From Candidatus Altarchaeales archaeon ex4484_96 (lineage in GTDB: Archaea; Altiarchaeota; Altiarchaeia; IMC4; QMZM01): 23,023 bases of DNA. Below the pieces are notes generated by a model. It ran no database searches, was not told where the DNA came from, and saw only the letters and a program-made list of their open reading frames with translations. Both the position numbers and the translations under genes were made by a program. Positions 7,662 to 14,667 of this stretch are shown here, piece after piece (position 1 is the first letter of the stretch; each line of letters opens with the position of its first letter). Location of the stretch: NCBI GenBank assembly GCA_002254405.1, contig NJDH01000004.1, positions 1-23,023 on the forward strand. The letters are read 5' to 3'.

Positions 7662-7727
7662 CTTAATATTATAATATTATAGTAACTACTTATATAAATA
7701 AATTACTATACTATTGAGTAACTAAAA
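7662..7727. promoter_or_regulatory. Divergent promoter/operator between the phosphodiesterase operon and the TrmB operon
   Basis: This 66-base AT-rich gap has a nearly symmetric TATA element, TTATATAAATA (7690-7700). Its distance from both start codons (about 28-33 bases) would give short leaders in both directions. Around it lie a perfect 16-base palindrome TAATATTATAATATTA (7664-7679), an inverted pair TATAGTAA (7678-7685) / TTACTATA (7703-7710) flanking the TATA box, and two direct copies of AGTAACTA (7681-7688, 7717-7724), each centred on the palindrome AGT-A-ACT. They are plausible binding sites for the adjacent TrmB protein; assignment is inference. Confidence 0.5.
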
Positions 7728-8549
7728 ATGAAAAGGGATGAACTCTACAAAATAACAAACAAACTTCAGGAGCTTAAACTCACCGAATACCAGTCCAAGG
7801 CACTGGCTGCCCTGAACGCGCTCGGAGAGGCGAAAGCCCCGCAAATCATCGAGCTGACAGATATACCTCAAGCCAGGATATACCAGATACTCGAGGAGCT
7901 GCTGGAGATGGGGGCCCTCAGAAAAAAACCCGGCAGACCCATGAAATACGTAGCCATCAACCCGGATAAAGCACTCGGCAACATAATAAGCTGGCGCACC
8001 ATGAAGCATGAACGCGAGCTCGAAAACCTCAATAAGGTAAAAAAAGACATCACCAGCATCATGCAAAAAATATATTCCAAAGAGAATAAACAAAACACAG
8101 ACCGCAGCTTCCTCGAGATAATATCAGCCGGCGAGATATCCGAAATCGAGACGAAAAAAGCATGCGATAAAGCCGAAAAAGAGATTCTCATCCTGACCGG
8201 GGTATTCGAGTATCTGCCGAGGATGCTTTCCACCCTAAGGAAGGCCGACGACAGGAAAATAAAGCTGCGCATCCTCTTTCTGAAACCCGACAGGCTGACC
8301 CAGGAAAGCAGGGAAACCCAGCGGGAGGCAATAGCAACACTTCAGGACTCGCTTGTGAATCTTGAAATCCGCTACACATCCGATATGCCGCTTCGGGCAA
8401 CAATAATAGACGATGATAAAGCAGCGCTTTTCTCGGTGGACAAAGGAAAAAGGATTCCGATAAAGGATATGGCGCTGACAGAGGATAAAAACATGGTGAA
8501 AACCCTCAACCAGTACTTCAAGTACAGGTGGGGCGAGGGCAAGGTATGA
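7728..8549 (+). CDS. TrmB-family transcriptional regulator
   Basis: A DNA-binding regulator, probably sugar-responsive as characterised TrmB proteins are. The protein is 273 aa. The N-terminal winged helix (about residues 15-75) is clear: LTEYQSKALAALNALGEAKA, then the recognition region IPQARIYQILEELLEMGAL and the wing KKPGRPMKYVAINP. A helical, probably coiled-coil linker follows (about 88-120), then an effector-type C-terminal domain (about 125-273) with EKEILILTGVFEYLPRML. It lies between two alkaline-phosphatase-superfamily genes: it is divergent from the one heading the UDP-sulfoquinovose operon and overlaps the other by 4 bases. It most simply controls both and itself through the palindromic gap at 7662-7727. 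The effector cannot be inferred. Confidence 0.85.
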   Translation: MKRDELYKITNKLQELKLTEYQSKALAALNALGEAKAPQIIELTDIPQARIYQILEELLEMGALRKKPGRPMKYVAINPDKALGNIISWRTMKHERELENLNKVKKDITSIMQKIYSKENKQNTDRSFLEIISAGEISEIETKKACDKAEKEILILTGVFEYLPRMLSTLRKADDRKIKLRILFLKPDRLTQESRETQREAIATLQDSLVNLEIRYTSDMPLRATIIDDDKAALFSVDKGKRIPIKDMALTEDKNMVKTLNQYFKYRWGEGKV

Positions 8550-10081
8550 CAAAAGGCAGGGTTATTGTTTTGGGTCTGGATGGGGCGACATTTGATTTAA
8601 TCAGCCCCTGGGTTGAACAAGGCAAGCTGCCCACGTTCAAAAAGCTGATGGATGAGGGTGCTCTAAGCCCACTGGAAAGCGTAATCCCCCCAAACACTCT
8701 ACCAGCGTGGCCTTGTTTTCTGTCGGGGAAAAACCCGGGCAAGCTTGGCATATTCGATTTCAAGAAAAAAAGACTCAAGGGATTAACAGCATCCACCGAC
8801 ATTAAATCAGAGACAATATATGATATCCTATCTAAGCACAAGAGAAAAAGCATTATCGTGAACGTTACCGGAACCTATCCACCCACTAAGATAAACGGCT
8901 TTATGGTCTCTAAATTCGGGGGCAATATCAAAACCCACCCACCCGAACTAGCCGGGGAAATAAGGAAAAAAATCGGCTGGGATGTTGAAAAATACGGTAG
9001 CGTTCAGCCCATGGAAACCTTAATAGCAAACGATGAATGTGTTAAAAACATTGCATTCTATCTGATGGATAAACAGCAAGATAATACTCTGACAATGCTG
9101 GTTTTAGATACCCCCGATTACTCCCACCACTTTTATTGGAGCGACCAGGACAAGGTATATAGGGGGTATGAGGCCATGGACGGATTTGTTTTTGAATTCC
9201 TTGAATTACTTAAACCAGAAGACCATCTCTTCATCATGTCCGATCACGGAGGCGGTCACATCTATAAAATATTCCACACCTACACCTGGCTTATGAGGGA
9301 AGGTTATCTGCAGTTTAAGAAAAGCAGCTCAGATAAGACAATATTAGGGAAACTTGGGATATCACAGGAAAAGATATACTCATTTATTAAAAAAATCCCT
9401 TTTGCGGTGTTTCTCGCTAAAAAGATACGTAAAAGCCCAAGCCTTAATGTAATACCTCGCTCGGATAGGGAAATCGACTTTAGTAAAACAAGGGTTTATT
9501 CAAGCTTAAGCAGCGGGCCTGTTATTGGATTAGACATAAACCTGATGGAGCGGGAGGGTGGGATTGTGCCCGAATCAATGTACGAGGATTTGAGGGCTGA
9601 GCTGATAGAGAAAGCGAAAAAAATAAGGGACCCTGATACTGGAGAACCTGTTTTCGAGAGAATATACCTGAAGGAGGAGCTTTACAGCGGGAAATATACT
9701 GCGAACGCACCTGATGTGATATTAATAACCAACGAGCTCAAATACCAGGCCATAAAAGGGGTCTACGGTGATTTTATAATCAGCGAGCCAGGGGTTAGGG
9801 AAGGTAAGGGAATACACAGGTTATATGGTATTTTCATGGCCTATGGACCGCAGATAAAGAAGGGTTTCAGCTTCGATAACGCGAAACTTATTGATTTAGC
9901 CCCAACGATACTGCATCTTTTAGATATGCCCTTATCCCCTGATATGGATGGTAAGGTGTTGAAACAGATTTTCAGGGAGAACTCGGATGCTGCTGCTAGG
10001 AAAATAAAATACAGCAGCGTCGATATAAAAGATAAATTAAGGGACAGCATCAATAAACTGAAAGCGGAAGGAAAAATCTAG
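8546..10081 (+). CDS. Type I phosphodiesterase / nucleotide pyrophosphatase family protein (alkaline phosphatase superfamily), Thr nucleophile
   Basis: A second AP-superfamily enzyme, 511 aa from ATG 8546. That start overlaps the TrmB stop (ATGA) and has AAGG just upstream; a GTG at 8528 in the same frame would add six residues but is less likely. Active-site residues: Asp12 (GLDGATFDLI), nucleophile Thr51 (PPNTLPAW), Asp191 and His195 (DYSHHFYW), Asp233-His234 (MSDHGG) and His424 (GIHRLYG). The His usually found in the NPGKHGIF motif is Leu here (Leu67). About 100 residues longer than the divergent paralogue, it carries an extra segment near 260-310. No signal peptide or membrane anchor is seen. 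Cotranscribed with TrmB, it probably acts in the same pathway as its paralogue. Its stop and the flippase stop share one CTAG. Confidence 0.82.
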   Translation: MTKGRVIVLGLDGATFDLISPWVEQGKLPTFKKLMDEGALSPLESVIPPNTLPAWPCFLSGKNPGKLGIFDFKKKRLKGLTASTDIKSETIYDILSKHKRKSIIVNVTGTYPPTKINGFMVSKFGGNIKTHPPELAGEIRKKIGWDVEKYGSVQPMETLIANDECVKNIAFYLMDKQQDNTLTMLVLDTPDYSHHFYWSDQDKVYRGYEAMDGFVFEFLELLKPEDHLFIMSDHGGGHIYKIFHTYTWLMREGYLQFKKSSSDKTILGKLGISQEKIYSFIKKIPFAVFLAKKIRKSPSLNVIPRSDREIDFSKTRVYSSLSSGPVIGLDINLMEREGGIVPESMYEDLRAELIEKAKKIRDPDTGEPVFERIYLKEELYSGKYTANAPDVILITNELKYQAIKGVYGDFIISEPGVREGKGIHRLYGIFMAYGPQIKKGFSFDNAKLIDLAPTILHLLDMPLSPDMDGKVLKQIFRENSDAAARKIKYSSVDIKDKLRDSINKLKAEGKI

Positions 10082-11562
10082 ACTTTCAGTCCAAGATACT
10101 TTCTGAGTGCCGAACGCGCGATATCCCTGAAGAACTCAATCTCTTTTTTCTCGAAACCCCGCAGAAGAAAAATGCATATGGTGTAGATGAGTGCGCCGAT
10201 GAAAATGGATATGAATATCTCCGGGAAGGTGTTGTATCTGATGAAATAAACCCCTAATACCATGATAAGCGAGGAAATTATTGTTTTAGCAAGGAAAACC
10301 CAATCAAACCCGATTTCAAGTGTTTTGTTTACCTTGATGGATGAGACAATGGCGGGGATAATAAAGCAAACCAACGTTGAAGAAGCCGCCCCGAGCAATC
10401 CCACCCTGGGAATCAAAACAAGATTCAAGGCAATGTTGAGGGCGGCCATCAGCATCCATAGTCTAGCAGTGTAACCTGTCTCTTTTTTTAACTCGAATAT
10501 TCGCCCGTTGATGTTGTATATGTTATTGCACAAAATCGCGACAGACACAATGGGTATGATAATTACTGCGTGTTGAACGAACTCGCGTCCCGCGAAAATC
10601 AAAACCAGTTCCCTGCCAAGAACGCTTAAACCAAATACTGCGGGCACGGCGAAAGCTATAAAATACTTTAATGTGTAGCGGAAATGATTTCTAAGCTCTG
10701 TTTTTTTACCCTGTTCCCACAGGCGCGAGAAGGTGGGGAGTGTCAGTGTTTGTATGGGTTTGAGAAAAATCCCCACGACTGTGCCGATACCATATGCTAC
10801 TGCGTAGAATCCAACATATGCGGGTGAGGCTAACAAAAAGCCTATGAGGTAGCGGTCTATTGATGCAATAATCCAGTTGGATATGGTCTGGGGGATCAAT
10901 GGCAGGCTGTATCTCAACCAAGGTTTTATTTTTTTCGGAGAGGGGGAAACATAATCTAATGCCCTAAATATCACCATGAAAGATATTATCAAAACCAGCA
11001 GCTCGACTAGAACGAAACCATATATCACCTCCTTAAGACCTGCTTTCTGGCTTAGAAGGATAACAGCCAGAATCGCTGGTCCCAGTTCCTTGGCTATTCG
11101 CAGGCTGGAGTATTGGACTGTGTTTCTGTTGGCTAAGAGATATGGTACTGTTATTCTATTGAGGCTTGATATGAAAAGAAAAAATGCTCCGGCTTGGATT
11201 ATCTGTGTTGAACCGGGGTCCTTGAATACGTATGTGGCAAGAAATTCAGCACCGAAATAAAACAGTATCGAAATGATTGTGGATGATATGCCCCCCAATA
11301 AAAGAGTACTGAAGTATTTGCTGCTTTTTTCTTTTTTATCTTTTTCCCCTGGAATAAAACGCAACAGGGGTTGGGTGAGGTTTAACGTTGAGATGGGGTG
11401 TAACATATATATTGACACTATTAAAAGCGAGTAAATGCCGTAGGGTGCTGCTCCCAAGCTTCTTGCTATTATGGGTATAAGTATGATGCCTCTTATCTTT
11501 CGGGATAACTGGGCTATAGTGATAATGCCAGTATCTTTTGTGAATCTCTTATATTCGTTCAT
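10078..11562 (-). CDS. Polysaccharide/oligosaccharide flippase (Wzx/RfbX-like, MOP superfamily)
   Basis: An integral membrane transporter expected to flip a lipid-linked glycan across the cytoplasmic membrane. The protein is 494 aa, the normal size, with about 12-14 hydrophobic segments spread over its length. The N-terminus RFTKDTGIITIAQLSRKIRGIILIPIIARSLG is typical of polysaccharide-biosynthesis flippases: an amphipathic start, then a first helix with the ARSLG turn. Later segments such as WIIASIDRYLIGFLLASPAYVGFYAVAYGI match the family pattern. It is 29 bases downstream of the methyltransferase gene on the same strand and converges on the second phosphodiesterase. With two glycosyltransferases and an epimerase nearby, it points to a glycan built inside and exported, either for N-glycosylation or as a surface polymer. 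Confidence 0.85.
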   Translation of the reverse strand: MNEYKRFTKDTGIITIAQLSRKIRGIILIPIIARSLGAAPYGIYSLLIVSIYMLHPISTLNLTQPLLRFIPGEKDKKEKSSKYFSTLLLGGISSTIISILFYFGAEFLATYVFKDPGSTQIIQAGAFFLFISSLNRITVPYLLANRNTVQYSSLRIAKELGPAILAVILLSQKAGLKEVIYGFVLVELLVLIISFMVIFRALDYVSPSPKKIKPWLRYSLPLIPQTISNWIIASIDRYLIGFLLASPAYVGFYAVAYGIGTVVGIFLKPIQTLTLPTFSRLWEQGKKTELRNHFRYTLKYFIAFAVPAVFGLSVLGRELVLIFAGREFVQHAVIIIPIVSVAILCNNIYNINGRIFELKKETGYTARLWMLMAALNIALNLVLIPRVGLLGAASSTLVCFIIPAIVSSIKVNKTLEIGFDWVFLAKTIISSLIMVLGVYFIRYNTFPEIFISIFIGALIYTICIFLLRGFEKKEIEFFRDIARSALRKYLGLKV

Positions 11563-11591
11563 ATTATGTGGTATGATAAATAACTACGTTA

Positions 11592-12464
11592 TCATCTGTT
11601 CTTTGAGCAGATGAAATAGATGAATAAAGCGTGTGTTGGCAGTATTTTAGCCAGGTGTCTTCCCCAATCTATTGGCAGGGGATAGAATCCATTGCCTCCG
11701 AAACCGATTATATCAAATCCTAGACTCTTAAGGTATCTTCTCAACCCTTCCGGGGTGAAGCCTCTGATATGGGCTGAACCCACCTTCATCACGGTAGGCT
11801 GCTTGCCAACCATTATTGAGAGCCTGCAGTAGGTTGACGCTATATTCGGGCATCCGATAAACGCTAGCCCGTCTTTTTTAAGCACTCTTTTTATCTCGAG
11901 GAGGGGGTTTTCGATGTTTTTAAGGTGCTCTATCACCTGGTTGAATATTATTAAATCAAAGTGCTCGTCTTCGAATGGGAAGGTGTCGTTTTCAAGGTCT
12001 ACCTTGTGTATGTTGAAGAATTTGTTGAGGTATCTGATATTCTCATCTCTTAATTCAAGCCCGTGTACATTTCCCGCTGATATGCTGTAGTGTTTAGATA
12101 ATGCGTATATGCGGTCTCCGTTTCCAGAACCCACATCAAGTATTTTCGTTTTGTTTGAGGCCTGAAAGCCTGTTTTATCCAGCAATCTTATCATCTCATC
12201 TACATGATATTCCTTGGTTCCCCCTGACACAATCTTGCAATATCTTGGTCTGTCGTCTATCATATCCTTGATATTCTCAATCAGCCTGGGTTTTATTTTG
12301 TTATCGCTTTTATCCGCAATATCCAGTGCTTTTTGGAATACTGTTTTAGCTTCATCATGTCTGTTGGTGTTTCTCAGAAAGCATCCAAGCCTGTACTGGG
12401 ATTGGAATTCATCAGGTTGCTTATCAGCCATTTCCCGGCAGGTTTCTTCGATAGTATATCTCAT
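11592..12464 (-). CDS. SAM-dependent methyltransferase (class I, Methyltransf_11-like) with N-terminal TPR-like helices
   Basis: It probably methylates a sugar or another small acceptor. The protein is 290 aa. Residues about 18-52 look like a single TPR-type helical pair (EFQSQYRLGCFLRNTNRHDEA ... VFQKALDIA). The methyltransferase core begins near 105 with the SAM-binding ILDVGSGNGD (108-117), an acidic residue after the second strand (GLELRD), and FPFEDEHFDLIIFNQVIEHL, the usual motif of Methyltransf_11/23 members. A hydrophobic C-terminal stretch (LFIYFICSKNR) might touch the membrane. The coding region is AT-rich (sampled lines about 33-37% GC), like the sulfotransferase. It is first in a two-gene unit with the flippase. 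O-methylation of the exported glycan is the most natural guess. Confidence 0.8.
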   Translation of the reverse strand: MRYTIEETCREMADKQPDEFQSQYRLGCFLRNTNRHDEAKTVFQKALDIADKSDNKIKPRLIENIKDMIDDRPRYCKIVSGGTKEYHVDEMIRLLDKTGFQASNKTKILDVGSGNGDRIYALSKHYSISAGNVHGLELRDENIRYLNKFFNIHKVDLENDTFPFEDEHFDLIIFNQVIEHLKNIENPLLEIKRVLKKDGLAFIGCPNIASTYCRLSIMVGKQPTVMKVGSAHIRGFTPEGLRRYLKSLGFDIIGFGGNGFYPLPIDWGRHLAKILPTHALFIYFICSKNR

Positions 12465-12540
12465 TTTTTATTTATTTCTTTTATTGTTTTTTCATATTTT
12501 TAAAGAACGAATATATTTAATTATATATAATTAACATAAA
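12465..12540. promoter_or_regulatory. Divergent promoter with 18-base palindrome upstream of the RHH-sat-cysC operon
   Basis: On the plus strand, ATATATTT at 12511-12518, preceded by a purine-rich AAAGAACGA, lies about 26 bases before ATG 12541, which fits a leaderless transcript. Directly after it is a perfect palindrome TTAATTATATATAATTAA (12517-12534), covering the space between TATA box and start. Ribbon-helix-helix proteins bind short palindromes as paired dimers, so this is a natural autoregulatory operator. AT-richness alone makes A/T palindromes more likely, hence moderate confidence. The minus-strand methyltransferase promoter would share this gap. Confidence 0.45.
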
Positions 12541-12777
12541 ATGGACGAAAAAGAAAACAAGTACACATCGGTCAGCATACCCAAGCCGCTGTTTGAGAAA
12601 GTCAAGAAAAGAGTTGAGGGAACAGGTTTCACATCAGTCTCGGATTACGTGACATTTGTTCTAAGGGAAGTGATAGCCAACGAGGAAGAAGAAGGGGAAG
12701 AAGAACAGGAAGCCTTCAGCAAAGAAGACGAGGAGAAGGTTAAAGATCGCCTTAGGGCGCTCGGATACCTGGACTAA
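12541..12777 (+). CDS. Ribbon-helix-helix (CopG/Arc-like) DNA-binding protein
   Basis: A small regulator of 78 aa. The N-terminal strand YTSVSIPKPLF (about 8-18) would pair in a dimer to form the DNA-contacting ribbon. Helix A is about 17-26 and helix B about 32-46 (SVSDYVTFVLREVIA), the classic RHH order. A Glu-rich linker follows (48-58), then a short C-terminal helix ending RLRALGYLD. As I recall, an LGYL-type ending is also common at the C-terminus of sulfatases and related AP-superfamily proteins, so the tail may be a docking element; this is inference. One base separates its stop from the sat ATG, so it is translated with sat and cysC and probably controls PAPS synthesis. The start is supported by a TATA-like box 26 bases upstream. 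Confidence 0.82.
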   Translation: MDEKENKYTSVSIPKPLFEKVKKRVEGTGFTSVSDYVTFVLREVIANEEEEGEEEQEAFSKEDEEKVKDRLRALGYLD

Positions 12778-12778
12778 A

Positions 12779-13915
12779 ATGCAGAGACCACATGGCGGAA
12801 AGCTTATAGGGCGAGCTCTGACGGGGGATCGCCAGGAGCAGCTTATAGGGGAAGCCCGGGAGCTTCCAACCCACCAGCTGACAAGAGACCAGGTCAAGGA
12901 CCTGGAAAACATAGCATACGGAGTATTAAGCCCGCTAACAGGTTTCATGACCCGAAACGACTACGAAAGCGTTTTACACCACATGAGGCTCGAAGACGAC
13001 CTCCCCTGGACGATACCCATAATACTCGACATCGAAGAAAAACAACACGATGTAGGGCAGGATATCGCCTTGTTGAACGAAAAAAAACAGCCGGTGGGTT
13101 TGATGCATGTGGAGGAGATATATGCTCTCAACAAGAGAGAACATGCTTTGCGGGTATACACCACCTTGGACAAAAAGCATCCGGGTGTAGCCAAAACCCT
13201 TGAACTGAAAGATTATCTTATAGGTGGTGAAATAACTCTCTTGCGTGAATCAGATAATCCTTTCTCAAGATACACGCTTAAGCCTATCGAATCAAGCATA
13301 CTCTTTCGGGAGAAAAAATGGCGCTCTATCGCTGGATTCCAGACCAGAAACGTCCCGCATCTCGGCCACGAGTACGTTCAGAAAACAGCATTAGCTTTCG
13401 TGGACGGCATATTCATCAACCCTCTGGTGGGAAAGAAAAAAAAAGGGGATTTCACAGACCAGCTGATAATAAAAACCTATCGGAAGCTGGTGGACGAGTA
13501 CTACCTGCATGAGAGGGCGGTTTTGTCTGTTTTGCGCACTACTATGCGCTATGCCGGACCTCGTGAAGCGATTTTTCACGCTATCATGAGGAAAAACTTT
13601 GGCTGCACTCATTTTATCGTGGGGCGAGACCATGCGGGCGTCGGTAATTATTACAAACCCTATGAGGCACAGGAATTATTCGGGGAGTTCCCTGACCTGG
13701 GTATCATGCCCTTGTTTTTTAAATCATTTTTTTATTGCAGAAAATGCGGTGGCGTTGTGAACGAGAAAACCTGCCCTCACCCTGAGAATATGCATGAATC
13801 GTTTTCTGGCACCCGGATACGCAAGATACTTAAAGAAGGGAATAAACCCCCGTCTGAGATTATGCGCCCCGAGATAGCTGAAATAATACTCAAGGAGGGT
13901 AAACCGTTCCTATAA
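12779..13915 (+). CDS. sat: Sulfate adenylyltransferase (ATP sulfurylase)
   Basis: It makes adenosine 5'-phosphosulfate (APS) and pyrophosphate from ATP and sulfate, the first step of sulfate activation. At 378 aa it matches archaeal and dissimilatory-type Sat in length. Visible: the N-terminal PHGGKLIGR, LSPLTGFM, the nucleotide-binding QTRN (188-191) followed by PHLGHE, the GRDHAG loop (His285), and a zinc-type cluster Cys320, Cys323, Cys332, His334 found in archaeal Sat. ESFSGTRIRKIL closes the domain. The gene is one base downstream of the RHH gene and its stop overlaps the cysC ATG by one base. Pairing with APS kinase, and the absence of aprAB or dsr genes here, argues for PAPS production rather than sulfate respiration. 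Confidence 0.95.
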   Translation: MQRPHGGKLIGRALTGDRQEQLIGEARELPTHQLTRDQVKDLENIAYGVLSPLTGFMTRNDYESVLHHMRLEDDLPWTIPIILDIEEKQHDVGQDIALLNEKKQPVGLMHVEEIYALNKREHALRVYTTLDKKHPGVAKTLELKDYLIGGEITLLRESDNPFSRYTLKPIESSILFREKKWRSIAGFQTRNVPHLGHEYVQKTALAFVDGIFINPLVGKKKKGDFTDQLIIKTYRKLVDEYYLHERAVLSVLRTTMRYAGPREAIFHAIMRKNFGCTHFIVGRDHAGVGNYYKPYEAQELFGEFPDLGIMPLFFKSFFYCRKCGGVVNEKTCPHPENMHESFSGTRIRKILKEGNKPPSEIMRPEIAEIILKEGKPFL

Positions 13916-14448
13916 TGGCTCAGAAGGGCTTTACTTTATGGTTCACGGGCTTATCTGGTAGCGGCAAATCAACGATAGCGGATATCGTGGCCGAGAAACT
14001 GACAGGAGACGGGTATCGGGTGGAGCGACTTGACGGGGATGAGGTAAGGCAGCATCTGACCCGGGACCTGGGGTTCACGAAAGAGGATCGGGAGGAGAAC
14101 ATCAGGCGCATAAGCTTTGTCGCCAAGCTTCTGAGCCGAAATAATGTGATAGTCATCACATCCTTCATCTCGCCTTATATCAAAATGAGAAATGAAGCAA
14201 GAGACGAGATTGGAGCGCAGCGGTTCGTCGAGGTGTACGTTAAGTGCCCGCTTGAAGTATGCAAGAAAAGAGACGTCAAGGGGTTGTATGCTAAGGCCTT
14301 AAAGGGTGAGATAGATAATTTCACTGGAGTATCCCATCCTTACGAGGAGCCTTCTAATCCTGAGGTAACCGTTGAAACGCACAGGGAGGGGCCATCAGAA
14401 AGTGCTGACAGGGTTGTTGGGGGTCTGAAAAAGCTGCGTTTAATTTGA
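13915..14448 (+). CDS. cysC: Adenylylsulfate (APS) kinase
   Basis: It phosphorylates APS at the 3' position to give PAPS, the universal sulfate donor. The protein is 177 aa, a complete stand-alone kinase. Visible: Walker A GLSGSGKST (12-20), RLDGDEVRQHLTRDLGF, the DREENIRR segment, ITSFISPY, and the characteristic EVYVKCPLEVCKKRDVKGLYAKA followed by GEIDNFTGVSHPYEEP, which defines APS kinases. Its start shares a base with the Sat stop (TAATG), so the two are translationally coupled. PAPS made here could serve the sulfotransferase at 163-1089, or be reduced to sulfite for the UDP-sulfoquinovose synthase. A T8 run follows the stop at once. Confidence 0.95.
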   Translation: MAQKGFTLWFTGLSGSGKSTIADIVAEKLTGDGYRVERLDGDEVRQHLTRDLGFTKEDREENIRRISFVAKLLSRNNVIVITSFISPYIKMRNEARDEIGAQRFVEVYVKCPLEVCKKRDVKGLYAKALKGEIDNFTGVSHPYEEPSNPEVTVETHREGPSESADRVVGGLKKLRLI

Positions 14449-14456
14449 TTTTTTTT
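14449..14456 (+). terminator. Poly-T terminator after cysC
   Basis: Eight consecutive T residues begin at the base after the cysC TGA, and a T6 run follows at about 14485. Archaeal RNA polymerase stops at T-runs without needing a hairpin, so this probably ends the RHH-sat-cysC transcript. Confidence 0.5.
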
Positions 14457-14506
14457 GGGCATAATGTTAGCTTTATGAAAGCCTGTTTTTTCTTAAACCA
14501 CCTATG

Positions 14507-14602
14507 TCGTTTATATTCATCGTTTTATATTTATCGTACCTAAAATATTCATTTTTGACTAATAAACTGCGTAACCGAAATACTTTTATAGTCGTTTATT
14601 CA
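14507..14602 (+). repeat. Three TCGTTTAT-type repeats upstream of the surface-protein gene
   Basis: TCGTTTATATTCA (14507-14519) is followed directly by TCGTTTTATATTTA (14520-14533), and a third copy TCGTTTATTCA lies at 14592-14602, just after the TATA-like box. The first two abut in direct orientation upstream of the promoter; the third lies at the expected transcription start. They could be regulator sites. The remainder of the 219-base gap (14449-14667) shows nothing else clear. Confidence 0.35.
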
Positions 14603-14667
14603 ATATCCTAATTGTTTATGTACTCTACGCTGATTTTTACATAACACAAAAACGGAGGTGCAACATA
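14575..14667 (+). promoter_or_regulatory. Promoter and Shine-Dalgarno of the surface-protein gene
   Basis: CGAAAT followed by ACTTTTATAG (14582-14591) resembles an archaeal BRE plus TATA box. It would start transcription near 14612-14616, giving a leader of about 50 bases. The leader ends with GGAGGTG (14654-14660), seven bases before ATG 14668, the clearest Shine-Dalgarno in the window. Most other units here look leaderless, so this gene seems set up for strong translation. Confidence 0.55.

Noticed and set aside
7722..8093. 123-codon minus-strand open frame opposite TrmB
   Set aside because: It overlaps the TrmB winged-helix coding region, its composition mirrors the TrmB codons, and no motif is recognisable.
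8528..8545. GTG start for the second phosphodiesterase
   Set aside because: The ATG at 8546 makes a standard ATGA overlap with the TrmB stop, has AAGG upstream, and gives the usual short lead into the GLDGATFDL motif.
6411..10081. The two AP-superfamily enzymes as sulfatases matching the sulfur theme
   Set aside because: Neither has the C/S-x-P-x-R formylglycine signature. The nucleophile positions are Ser51 and Thr51, in phosphodiesterase-type contexts.
12779..14448. Dissimilatory sulfate reduction
   Set aside because: sat is paired with APS kinase, not with aprAB, dsrAB or qmo genes, and a sulfotransferase is nearby. PAPS production fits better.
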